Shown here one piece after another: positions 1-7,663 of a stretch of DNA of 24,700 nt. This DNA is from CAZWDO01 sp964632485 [NCBI: uncultured bacterium]. Its GTDB lineage: Bacteria; JAGOEH01. The DNA lies in contig CAZWDO010000025.1 of the NCBI GenBank assembly GCA_964632485.1, positions 3,526-28,225 on the forward strand, read 5' to 3'. Every line of letters begins with the position of its first letter. The stretch's first letter is position 1. Below the pieces are notes generated by a model. The model was not told the DNA's origin. It ran no database searches and saw only the letters and a list, made by a program, of their open reading frames with translations. A program made the translations under genes and the position numbers.

Positions 1-1
1 C

Positions 2-535
2 GATTTTCAAAAAGAAGAACTAATATTTGGAAGCCTGGGCCGTTTAGAAACTCAAAAAGGTTTTGATATTCTCATTGATGCCTGTACGCTTTTGAATTTT
101 CCTTATCGTTGTTTGATTGGTGGAACTGGCAGTATGGGTAAATCATTACAAGAGAAAATTGTTTGCCTCAACTTGGAAGAAAAAGTAACTCTTCTTGGGG
201 AACAGAAACCGATTGATTTTTATCAAAAAATTGATTTGTTTATTCTTTCATCGCGCTTTGAATCATTCGGATTAGTACTTATAGAGGCTGCCGCCTGCGG
301 ATTGCCGATTATTTCTGCTGATTTAGCCGCCGCTTTAGAACTCTCAAAAATTATTACTGCCATCAGATTTTTTAAGCAAGGTGATCCTATTGATTTGTCG
401 AAAACAATTGCTCATTTATATCAAAAACGAGGTGATTTGCACAATATAGTCATAAACCAGCGCTCACAGATTAGAACATGTACTATAGAACAGATGGTTA
501 ATTCAATTATTCGTGTTTATCAAGCGGATGCCTAA
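2..535 (+). CDS. GT4 family glycosyltransferase, C-terminal part (5' end outside window)
   Basis: The frame is open from the first bases of the window, so the gene begins upstream and 177 residues are visible. They form the nucleotide-sugar-binding half of a GT-B fold, GT4 (glycosyl transferases group 1) enzyme. A 'GSLGRLETQKGFDILI' stretch opens the second Rossmann domain, a 'IGGTG' turn follows, and the EX7E motif reads E-SFGLVLI-E followed by AAACGLPII. In this family such enzymes transfer a sugar from a nucleotide donor to a growing lipid-linked oligosaccharide at the cytoplasmic face of the membrane. A TTG at 92 could be mistaken for a start, but it lies inside the conserved domain and the homology continues upstream. 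The next gene is the polymerase/ligase-like protein, which fits a polysaccharide operon. Acceptor and sugar specificity cannot be read from this fragment. Confidence 0.88.
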   Translation, partial: DFQKEELIFGSLGRLETQKGFDILIDACTLLNFPYRCLIGGTGSMGKSLQEKIVCLNLEEKVTLLGEQKPIDFYQKIDLFILSSRFESFGLVLIEAAACGLPIISADLAAALELSKIITAIRFFKQGDPIDLSKTIAHLYQKRGDLHNIVINQRSQIRTCTIEQMVNSIIRVYQADA

Positions 536-613
536 TCACTAATCTACTTTTAACCTTTCGCTAGTAATAAGTTAATAATATTTTAACAGTTTAATTTGTA
601 TAGTGATAATATT

Positions 614-2113
614 ATGAATTTTCAATTGCCGTTCACTGCAACAGAGAGAATACCTTCATTATCTTTTCGTACATCTTTCTTCATTCGAAATTATATTGTA
701 TTTTATATAATTCTATCCGTTTCAATGTTTGTTTATTATGCCGGTTCTGTATTCATCTATATAATGTTGGTCAGTTTTGTTGCCGCTTTCATTTTTTTTA
801 ATAAGTACTATCTTGAAATTCTTTTGGCGGTGAGTCCTTTTATTGGCATTTTTGTAATTTATCTTGGAGGAGGAAAGTTAAAAGTATTTGATTTGGCTCT
901 TATTATTATTATCGTTCTTTCATTTCCCTGGCTTTTAAAGAATTATTTTCAGCATTACTTTTTTATTTTATTCCCTTTCTTTTTACTCTCACTGTTAATT
1001 TTGATGAATGTTGTTTATATTCAATTCGATTCTTCAAATTTAGAAGTAGCGAATCAAATTCAAAAAATTGATTTTAGTTTCAAAACAGTTCAATTAAATA
1101 ACCTTAAAAATTTCTTTTGGCTCCAAACGAGAATTGCATTTCTGATATTTATGATGTCGACGATAAATACTACTGAAAAATTTGAAAAGTATATGCGCTT
1201 TTATTTGCTAATTCAGATTTTTATTGGTGTTTGGTCATTAGGCGGTGTCATTTACTATTATATGTTCCCCGAAAATTATATCCCCCCTGTCACTTTATGG
1301 CGGTATGGTAATTTTTTTCGTTTACGCGGGGTTGATCATGAACCCTCGTTTTATGGAACTTATTTACTAATGATTCTGCCTCTCTTTTTCTTCCCGTTTC
1401 TTAATAAAAAATATCTTTACAATCGGACTTTTCATCTGGTTTCTTTAGCTGTAATTGTCTTGAATTTGATATTAAGCCTCTCTTCTGCGACATGGATGTT
1501 GTTACCAATCACGTTATTAATCACTTTTATCTATATTTTCAAGTACATTCGGGAAAAAAGTATTAGTATTCCGTTGATCATTTTATTAATTAGCGTTGGC
1601 TTTCTTATTACAGTTTTGTTTTCATTTATTGCCAATTCTTATACCTTTTTTGAAAATATCTTTCTTAAAATCGTCAATCCTGGTGAATCATCATCTGGAC
1701 AGACACGGATTGAAAATATGCTGTTGGGTCTGAGAATATTTTATGAAAACCCGGTTTTTGGAAGTGGATATTATGAGGGGGGCAATCTATTTATTGAATT
1801 TCTTGCGCTTTATGGTTTTCTGGGAGGGGCATTGTTATTATTTCTTCTGGCGTATTTATTTAAACAAGCATTAATCTATCATAATCTGTTGAATAATTAT
1901 GCGCTAAAGACTTATTCCATTGCTCTACAGTGTTCTATGGCAATCATGATTACGACGATGCTTATAAATACTAATTTTTATAAAAATTATTATTGGGTTA
2001 TTTTTGGATTTATTTTGGCGCGATTTAATATTGTAAAGAAAGATTATTTTTATTTAAAGGAAAGACAATCTGCTAATTCTTATCGGCATAACATTTATAA
2101 AGCTGGAACTTGA
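614..2113 (+). CDS. O-antigen polymerase/ligase-like membrane protein (Wzy/WaaL superfamily)
   Basis: This is a polytopic membrane protein of 499 residues with about ten or more hydrophobic segments. The C-terminal third carries the features usual for the Wzy_C/WaaL superfamily. There is a long non-membrane loop with 'RYGNFFRLRGVDHEPSFYGT', then 'SSGQTRIENMLLGLRIFYENPVFGSGY', then 'NLFIEFLALYGFLGG' just before the last helices. Family members either polymerise undecaprenyl-linked repeat units (Wzy) or ligate the finished glycan to an acceptor (WaaL) on the periplasmic side. Sequence alone does not separate the two. The frame could begin six codons earlier at a TTG (596), but neither site has a Shine-Dalgarno sequence, so I prefer the ATG at 614. 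It sits 78 bases after a glycosyltransferase, and the flippase that would feed it may be the one at 16,523-17,965. Confidence 0.82.
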   Translation: MNFQLPFTATERIPSLSFRTSFFIRNYIVFYIILSVSMFVYYAGSVFIYIMLVSFVAAFIFFNKYYLEILLAVSPFIGIFVIYLGGGKLKVFDLALIIIIVLSFPWLLKNYFQHYFFILFPFFLLSLLILMNVVYIQFDSSNLEVANQIQKIDFSFKTVQLNNLKNFFWLQTRIAFLIFMMSTINTTEKFEKYMRFYLLIQIFIGVWSLGGVIYYYMFPENYIPPVTLWRYGNFFRLRGVDHEPSFYGTYLLMILPLFFFPFLNKKYLYNRTFHLVSLAVIVLNLILSLSSATWMLLPITLLITFIYIFKYIREKSISIPLIILLISVGFLITVLFSFIANSYTFFENIFLKIVNPGESSSGQTRIENMLLGLRIFYENPVFGSGYYEGGNLFIEFLALYGFLGGALLLFLLAYLFKQALIYHNLLNNYALKTYSIALQCSMAIMITTMLINTNFYKNYYWVIFGFILARFNIVKKDYFYLKERQSANSYRHNIYKAGT

Positions 2114-2323
2114 AAATGATCTTATAGATCTTTAAATATTGATTAAGGGTTTTCTATCCATGCAATCCAAATAGAATTAGCCAATTCAATACGAATTACT
2201 ATAAATAATAAATGAAAGAAAAAATGTATAAAACATTAACTTTATCAATAAAACGCTTGAAATCGTAATAGTTTCACTGCATTAATATAGATAACTTCTC
2301 ATCTAAACTATTAAATAAATAAA

Positions 2324-3313
2324 ATGATAAATAAAAAAATCAAAAATAGCATCAAATCATATCGGATAGGCCTATGGATGTTAAAACATTACTTTCATAT
2401 TCTTCATTTACTCATTCGTGAAAAAAGATATTGGCAATTCCGTTGTTTCTCCACGATCCGCCTACATAGTGTCGCTCTGGAATTATCATCTCATTGCAAT
2501 CTTTCATGTCAAAATTGTCCTCAAAAACAATTAGTTAATTTGAAGCATATGCCTTTAGAATTAATTCAGAAGGTGTTAAATGAATTGAAGTCTAATTATA
2601 AACTCAAAGCAGAAAAACTTTTGCTTTATAATTTTGGCGAACCTCTTCTACATCCGAAATTTTTGCAAATTTTGGAAATGATCGCCCTCTGGAAAAAATT
2701 TTTACCTGCTGATCGCAGACCTATAGTCGTTTTAACTACTAATGGAATGTTATTGGATGGGGATCGGAGTTCAAAATTAATTGAAACAGAAGCCGTAGAT
2801 GTTTTATATGTTAGCATTGATGGTGGAAATCAATCTGATTATGAACGAATGCGGGGAGGCGGGGATTGGGAAAAGGTAATGTCAAATTTTGAGCGTTTCA
2901 TTGAAAATATTGAACAAAATAATAAAAAAATTATGACAGGAATAATTTCAATTTTTGATACTGCTAATCCTGAAATTGAACCCCGTTTTTCTTCTTTAGT
3001 TAAAAGAGTGAATGAATATTGTCCCCGGGGATACCATAACTGGGATGGTCAACAGTTTGGTCATCAAAACCATCACCATGCTCTTTTTCGTACGAATCGG
3101 TTTTGCAGTATGATAATGAAATTCTTGGTTGTGCAGGCGAGTGGATATGTATTTCCCTGTTGCGTTAGCAGTTCTCCTGATTTGATTATCGGAGATGCGA
3201 ACAGCAAAAGTATGGCGGAAATCTACAAAGGTAAACAACTTAACAATCTGATAACAAAGATGTGGTTCGGGAAACGAAATGAGTTGCCGGGCTGTCAACA
3301 CTGTGAACTGTAA
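2324..3313 (+). CDS. Radical SAM/SPASM domain protein
   Basis: The protein is 329 residues long. The [4Fe-4S]/SAM motif is C58-X3-C62-X2-C65 (HCNLSCQNCPQ). It is followed by the 'NFGEPLLHP' (GGEP-like) SAM-binding stretch near residue 106 and by 'SIDGG', typical of the partial TIM barrel. The C-terminal 70 residues form a SPASM/Twitch-type auxiliary cluster region with C261, the C279-C280 pair and C324-X2-C327, around 'SGYVFPCCVSSSPDLIIGDA'. Known SPASM enzymes modify peptides or proteins (AnSME, PqqE, sactisynthases). Many others lie in surface-polysaccharide loci with no proven substrate. No precursor peptide gene is visible beside it. The gene follows a 210-base gap, has no evident ribosome binding site, and is 9 bases from the methyltransferase after it, so the two are probably co-translated. 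The assignment to family is secure. The substrate is unknown. Confidence 0.9.
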   Translation: MINKKIKNSIKSYRIGLWMLKHYFHILHLLIREKRYWQFRCFSTIRLHSVALELSSHCNLSCQNCPQKQLVNLKHMPLELIQKVLNELKSNYKLKAEKLLLYNFGEPLLHPKFLQILEMIALWKKFLPADRRPIVVLTTNGMLLDGDRSSKLIETEAVDVLYVSIDGGNQSDYERMRGGGDWEKVMSNFERFIENIEQNNKKIMTGIISIFDTANPEIEPRFSSLVKRVNEYCPRGYHNWDGQQFGHQNHHHALFRTNRFCSMIMKFLVVQASGYVFPCCVSSSPDLIIGDANSKSMAEIYKGKQLNNLITKMWFGKRNELPGCQHCEL

Positions 3314-3322
3314 TTTAGTTAG

Positions 3323-4171
3323 ATGTGTTATTGTGCTGCTTGTCAATCGGGGTCATATCGATTAATTAAACAGTTTAAATTTGATAATATTCTCTTTAAA
3401 ATGTTTGAATGTGCCCAATGCAGGACTATATGGGTTGCCCCCCCCTTAACTATTGATTTAAAAAATTTTTATGAGAATCAATATGATTATTCAAGTTATT
3501 CAAGTATAAATGAATTAACTCCGTTCCATCGAAAAATAATCCATTTCGATCGAAAGGTATATCTTGGTGAATTGAAGGCCCTTATCAGTTTTTTGCCAAA
3601 AAATGCCCTTATACTGGATGTTGGATGTGGAATTCCTTTTTTCTTATATTTTGCTAAGATTTCTGGATATCATGTCGTTGGTTGCGATATGGCTTCGGGT
3701 ATCATTGACTATTCTATGAAAACATTGAAAGTACCAATTGTTTCAGGGACAATTAAAAATTTAGCTCTTTCAGAAAAAAGATTTGATATGATTCGTTATA
3801 ATCATGTCTTTGAACATATTCCCTTTCCGAATAAGGAGTTGGAGTTTGTAAGAAAATTGTTGAAAACGGGTGGAATCCTTCGTATCAGTGTTCCTAATGT
3901 ATTAAATTGGAAGTTTAACATTAAAAAGAATCTCAGGCTGGTTGACCCGCAAGCAATTTTAAACCTTCCAGAACATGTTGTAATGTATTCAGAACAAGGA
4001 ATAACTGAATTGCTAAAGCGATATGGTTTTATATTAATGAAACGGTTAAATTTATTACCCCATCGAATATTTGCATGCAAAGAAACGATCTGGCTATATT
4101 ATATTGAATCTCTGGCAATTCCGCATGATAGGAGAGCTAATCTGGATCTGTTATTTGTGAAAAAATGGTAG
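3323..4171 (+). CDS. Class I SAM-dependent methyltransferase with N-terminal zinc ribbon
   Basis: The protein is 282 residues long. It opens with two CxxC knuckles (C4-X2-C7 and C30-X2-C33), a rubredoxin-like zinc ribbon often seen in front of Methyltransf_12/23-type enzymes in sugar-modification loci. The SAM-binding motif I is LDVGCG at 98-103, but the next residues are I-P where GxG is usual. Motif II acidic residue D121 (GCDMA) and the post-motif 'FDMIRYNHVFEHIPFP' are present, as is 'GILRISVPN'. It probably methylates a sugar or nucleotide-sugar. The exact acceptor is not deducible. The start at 3323 is close behind the radical SAM gene, suggesting one transcript. The C-terminal 70 residues are less typical and may bind the acceptor. 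Confidence 0.85.
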   Translation: MCYCAACQSGSYRLIKQFKFDNILFKMFECAQCRTIWVAPPLTIDLKNFYENQYDYSSYSSINELTPFHRKIIHFDRKVYLGELKALISFLPKNALILDVGCGIPFFLYFAKISGYHVVGCDMASGIIDYSMKTLKVPIVSGTIKNLALSEKRFDMIRYNHVFEHIPFPNKELEFVRKLLKTGGILRISVPNVLNWKFNIKKNLRLVDPQAILNLPEHVVMYSEQGITELLKRYGFILMKRLNLLPHRIFACKETIWLYYIESLAIPHDRRANLDLLFVKKW

Positions 4172-4272
4172 ATTTAAAAAATAGATGATGAAAATTTCAT
4201 ATCTTATTTAATGTAAGAAATTACTTTTTTTAGCTATGTGCGCTATACCTGGGAATCTTGAGTGTAAATACC

Positions 4273-4332
4273 ATGAAAGATTTATTAGATGCCTATGGAA
4301 ATGAAATTTTAAAAGAAAGTCCAATGAAGTAA
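4273..4332 (+). other. Short open frame, possible gene remnant before the GT2 gene
   Basis: This is a 19-codon ATG frame, MKDLLDAYGNEILKESPMK, that stops three bases before the next gene. It has no clear ribosome binding site. Its amphipathic start resembles the first residues of some SAM methyltransferases, which often sit in front of GtrB-like genes. It could be the stump of a lost gene, a coupling leader for the GT2 gene, or chance. The 101 bases before it hold nothing else I can name. Confidence 0.15.
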
Positions 4333-4335
4333 ATT

Positions 4336-5280
4336 ATGAACCCGAAATTCTCATTTATTATTCCATTATATAACGAAGAAGATATTATAGAAACCCTGAT
4401 TAATCGAATGAATCAACTTATAGAAAGAATCGAATCCCCTTGTGAAGTCGTACTTATTGATGATGGGAGTTGCGATGCGACTACCAGGTTGATTGAGGAA
4501 TTGGCGATAAATGATAGCAAATATCTCTGCATCTTTTTTTCAAGAAATTTTGGACAGCAAAAAGCATTTAGCGCGGGTTTGGATTATTCAAGAGGTGATT
4601 ATATTATGTTTTTAGACGCGGATTTACAGGATCCCCCGGAGTTATTTTTTAAATTTTATGATAAAATTCTTGAAGGTTATGACATTGTTTATGGAATTAG
4701 AGAGAATAGAAAAGAAAATATTTTTAAAAAAACTGCCTATAAAACTTTTTATCAACTGTTAAACAGAATTGCTGATTATCCTATTCCTTTGGATACTGGT
4801 GATTTTTCACTAATCAATAGAAAAATCGCCAATCAAATGATAAAAATGCGTGAGGAAAGCAGATTTTTACGAGGAATGCGAAGTTGGATAGGCTTTAAAC
4901 AAATCGGTTTAAAATACAATCGCAGCACTCGGGCTATTGGTGAGCCAAAATACACTTTTCGAAAGTTATTAAATCTTGCTTTAGATGGAATATTTAATTA
5001 TAGTATTTTTCCTATAAAATTTTTATCTTATTGCGGATTGTCCTGTGTGGGAATCTCTTTTATTTACTTTTTAATAACTTTAATAAGAAAATTTGTCTAT
5101 AAAGATGTTCCATTGGGTTTTACTGCTTTATTATTTGTAATTATTCTATTTGGTGGCATCCAATTACTTTCTATTGGAATAATTGGTGAATATATGCAAA
5201 GAGTTTTTTTTCAGGTAAAAAATAGACCTTTATATATAATTGATAAAACAATTATTGATGGGGAAAGACATGATCAATAA
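4336..5280 (+). CDS. GtrB/DPM1-like GT2 glycosyltransferase (polyprenyl-phosphate sugar synthase)
   Basis: The protein is 314 residues long. It begins with a GT-A fold: 'FSFIIPLYNEE' at about 6-15, the DDGS motif at 42-45, and DADLQDPPE at 94-102 carrying the metal-binding DxD. 'DTGDFSLINR' and the 'RSTRAIGEPKY' basic loop follow. Two hydrophobic hairpin helices lie at about 230-290, and the tail 'IGEYMQRVFFQVKNRPLYII' is characteristic of the GtrB/ArnC/dolichol-phosphate mannosyltransferase group. Members move a sugar from UDP- or GDP-sugar onto undecaprenyl phosphate at the inner membrane face. That product is the donor used by GT-C enzymes in the periplasm, and a GT-C-like protein lies two genes downstream. 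Its 3' end overlaps the next methyltransferase gene by 11 bases, so the two are translationally coupled. Confidence in the family is high. The sugar is unknown. Confidence 0.9.
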   Translation: MNPKFSFIIPLYNEEDIIETLINRMNQLIERIESPCEVVLIDDGSCDATTRLIEELAINDSKYLCIFFSRNFGQQKAFSAGLDYSRGDYIMFLDADLQDPPELFFKFYDKILEGYDIVYGIRENRKENIFKKTAYKTFYQLLNRIADYPIPLDTGDFSLINRKIANQMIKMREESRFLRGMRSWIGFKQIGLKYNRSTRAIGEPKYTFRKLLNLALDGIFNYSIFPIKFLSYCGLSCVGISFIYFLITLIRKFVYKDVPLGFTALLFVIILFGGIQLLSIGIIGEYMQRVFFQVKNRPLYIIDKTIIDGERHDQ

Positions 5281-6049
5281 TAAAATAATATATTTGTCAA
5301 CACCAACAACTGTAGATATGGCGGATGAATGGTATGAATTTGCGCTGTTGGACCACTTTTGGATTCAAGGCAGATTTAAATCTCTTTTAAAACTGAAAAT
5401 TATCAAAAATTTAACTAATGTCAGATTGTTGGAAATTGGTTGTGGAAATGGAGTAAACATCAAACAGTTTGAGACACTGTCAGATGTTGTTGTTGACGGT
5501 TGTGATCTGAATTTAGTAGCGTTAAAGAAAGTAGATCGAAACAAAGGGAGTTTATTCTTATTAGATATTTTTGACAAACCCCCTGAACTACTTCAAAAAT
5601 ATGATGGGACACTACTAATGGATGTAATAGAGCATATTCATGATGATAGCCGTTTTTTAAATTGTGCCCTTGAATATCTTAAAGAAAATGGTCTTGTGAT
5701 TATAAATGTTCCGGCTTTTCAATTTTTATTTAGTAAATATGATACTGTTAATGGTCATAAGCGGCGATATACCAAAAATAGAATTTTAGATTTATTTAAA
5801 AAAAATAACATAGAATTGATACATATTGGATATTGGGGATTTTTATTAATACCCATTTTAATAATGAGGAAATTTATTTTATTTTTTCAATCAAATAATA
5901 CTGCAATAAAAAAGGGATTTCAGCCACCCTTAAAGGTCGTTAATTGGTTTTTAAATCAAATTATAAATTTTGAAAATTTAGTCTTTCCATCAAGTCCATT
6001 TGGAACTTCAATTATAGCAATAGGGAAAAAAAATCATAAAGAACTTTAG
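5270..6049 (+). CDS. Class I SAM-dependent methyltransferase
   Basis: From the ATG at 5270 the protein has 259 residues. The open frame extends upstream to ATG 5258 and TTG 5240. I choose 5270 because a GGGGAAAG stretch lies just before it and the overlap with the GT2 gene is then only 11 bases. Motif I is LLEIGCGNG at about 53-61, an acidic residue follows in 'GCDLN', and 'DGTLLMDVIEHIHDD' and 'NGLVIINVPAFQFLFSKYD' follow in order. 'GHKRRYTKNRILDLF' is a signature of a methyltransferase group commonly paired with GT2 enzymes in surface glycan clusters. Hydrophobic stretches near 190-210 and 230-250 suggest membrane association. It probably methylates a sugar or lipid-linked intermediate made by the neighbouring enzyme, which is inference from context. 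An intrinsic-terminator-like hairpin follows the gene. Confidence 0.85.
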   Translation: MINNKIIYLSTPTTVDMADEWYEFALLDHFWIQGRFKSLLKLKIIKNLTNVRLLEIGCGNGVNIKQFETLSDVVVDGCDLNLVALKKVDRNKGSLFLLDIFDKPPELLQKYDGTLLMDVIEHIHDDSRFLNCALEYLKENGLVIINVPAFQFLFSKYDTVNGHKRRYTKNRILDLFKKNNIELIHIGYWGFLLIPILIMRKFILFFQSNNTAIKKGFQPPLKVVNWFLNQIINFENLVFPSSPFGTSIIAIGKKNHKEL

Positions 6050-6072
6050 CATAAATTGAATAATTATAAATA

Positions 6073-6093
6073 GGTTATGTTTAACCGTTTTTT
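6073..6093 (+). terminator. Candidate Rho-independent terminator
   Basis: A perfect 5-bp stem (GGTTA / TAACC) closes a TGTT loop and is followed one base later by six T. It lies 24 bases after the methyltransferase stop and before a 151-base gap. The stem is short, so it is a weak terminator at best, but hairpin, U-tract and position agree. Confidence 0.4.
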
Positions 6094-6244
6094 AAGTAAT
6101 TGTGTCAGATACAACACTGGATTTATAAAACTTAAATATTGTTAGTGCTCAAAAATTATTCGGGAAAAAATGCATTTTAAGAAATGAACCACTCCTGAAA
6201 CATTGAATATGCTTATTTTCAATCTTTAAATAACTATTCGGGAA

Positions 6245-7663
6245 TTGTTGATTTTGAAGGATACTTCGAATAAAATAAATTGGATTTGCTGGCAAGTTGG
6301 TATAATCTGTTTTTCTTTAAGCGTATTTTTCACGGAGTTTAGTTATCAGACCGGGAATTTTACCAGCCGATTGATGGTAACACGAGCCATTGTGGAAAAT
6401 GGTTCCATTGATATCACTCCCTACCAGGAATACTTAACGGTTGATCAATCTCATTTTCAGAGTAAAGTCTACTCGGACAAACCTATCGGCAGTTCATTGT
6501 TAATGGTTATTCCCTATTTTATTATTGAGCATATTTTAAATGGGTGGGAACTCCGGTATATTTCTGAAGCGTTTTCTCTGCTTTTAAAGGCATGGGTAGC
6601 GGAAATTTTTTCCTTGTGCCTTCTTTCAGCCTGTTTCATGGTTATTTTCACCAGAATGTGTATTGTGTATTTAAATGTCAGTAAATCAAAGATGTTGCTA
6701 ATCTCTTTCGCATATTTTGGTTCGCTGATATTTCCGTATTCCACTATCGGCATGGGAGAAAATTATGTTTTGCTATTTCTTGTTTTATCAGCGTATTACT
6801 TGCTGAAAACTCCCTCATCCACAAAATATATCATTCTTTCTTCCCTATGGCTGTTAATTTCTATTCAAATTTATTACCAGGTAGCGATTTTAGTTTTTCC
6901 CTGGGGGCTTTATCTATTACTTGCAGAACGTTCAAAATTTATTCTTTGGTCGGTAGGTATTATTGTTGCTTTGTTTTTAGTTTTGCTTTATAATCGAATT
7001 TTCTTTGGCGGTTGGTTCCATTTTGCCTATAATTACTGCATTGCTTTTTCAACAATGGGACTTCAAAACAATTGGGAATGGGTTGGATTGAATAAATTTT
7101 ATCAGGTAACAATTTCCCCTTGGCGTGGCATTCTTTTTTATATGCCTGTTTTAATACTTCTATTTCAATCGTCGTTATGGGTTGAAAGAATCAAGAAGTA
7201 TTCTTCTTTAATTTGGACAGGGCCCATTTTAATGTTTTATTTATATCTTCTTTTTTATAAAGAATGGGATGGGGGATCCTGTTTCGGATTGCGATATATT
7301 GTTCCTGCTTTGCCTTTTGCCTATGCGATTATTATTGGTTATCTTTCAAAAATTAAATGGAATATTCTTCATTATACTCTGGTTTCATATACTTTGTCCA
7401 TCTCTATATTGGGAACTATTACCGATCCCCATGTTGAAAGAAGCTTTCAAAATCCGGTTATCGATTTTTGTTTTCCATATTTATTGCAACAAGGACCAAA
7501 CAATATCCTTGTAGATTTTAATCGACATCTTTCCGGTTATCATCATATTGCTTTTTCCTATTTAACTCTTTTGATTCCACTATCGTTTGTTGTTATATTG
7601 TACATGCGAAAAAAAAATTTAAAACATGATGCATATCCAAAACAAAAACAGACTGATAGTTGA
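6245..7663 (+). CDS. Polytopic GT-C/PMT-like membrane glycosyltransferase
   Basis: The protein is 472 residues long with roughly ten membrane segments. The first large loop reads 'SRLMVTRAIVENGSIDITPYQ' and then 'YSDKPIGSSLLM'. Near residue 340 is 'EWDGGSCFGLRYIVPALPF'. Both stretches are hallmarks of the PMT/ArnT-like (GT39/GT83-type) membrane family, which uses polyprenyl-phosphate sugars as donors on the periplasmic side. This fits the GtrB-like enzyme encoded just upstream. There is no ATG near the 5' end of the frame. In-frame TTG codons at 6245, 6248 and 6254 are the available starts, and the first ATG-encoded methionine (residue 43) would remove the first helix. I take the first TTG, with the exact start uncertain. 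The gene overlaps the next by 38 bases. Confidence 0.75.
   Translation: MLILKDTSNKINWICWQVGIICFSLSVFFTEFSYQTGNFTSRLMVTRAIVENGSIDITPYQEYLTVDQSHFQSKVYSDKPIGSSLLMVIPYFIIEHILNGWELRYISEAFSLLLKAWVAEIFSLCLLSACFMVIFTRMCIVYLNVSKSKMLLISFAYFGSLIFPYSTIGMGENYVLLFLVLSAYYLLKTPSSTKYIILSSLWLLISIQIYYQVAILVFPWGLYLLLAERSKFILWSVGIIVALFLVLLYNRIFFGGWFHFAYNYCIAFSTMGLQNNWEWVGLNKFYQVTISPWRGILFYMPVLILLFQSSLWVERIKKYSSLIWTGPILMFYLYLLFYKEWDGGSCFGLRYIVPALPFAYAIIIGYLSKIKWNILHYTLVSYTLSISILGTITDPHVERSFQNPVIDFCFPYLLQQGPNNILVDFNRHLSGYHHIAFSYLTLLIPLSFVVILYMRKKNLKHDAYPKQKQTDS

Noticed and set aside
2996-3346. Minus-strand frame of 116 codons across the radical SAM / methyltransferase junction
   Set aside because: It is antisense to the conserved SPASM region and has no domain or start signal of its own.
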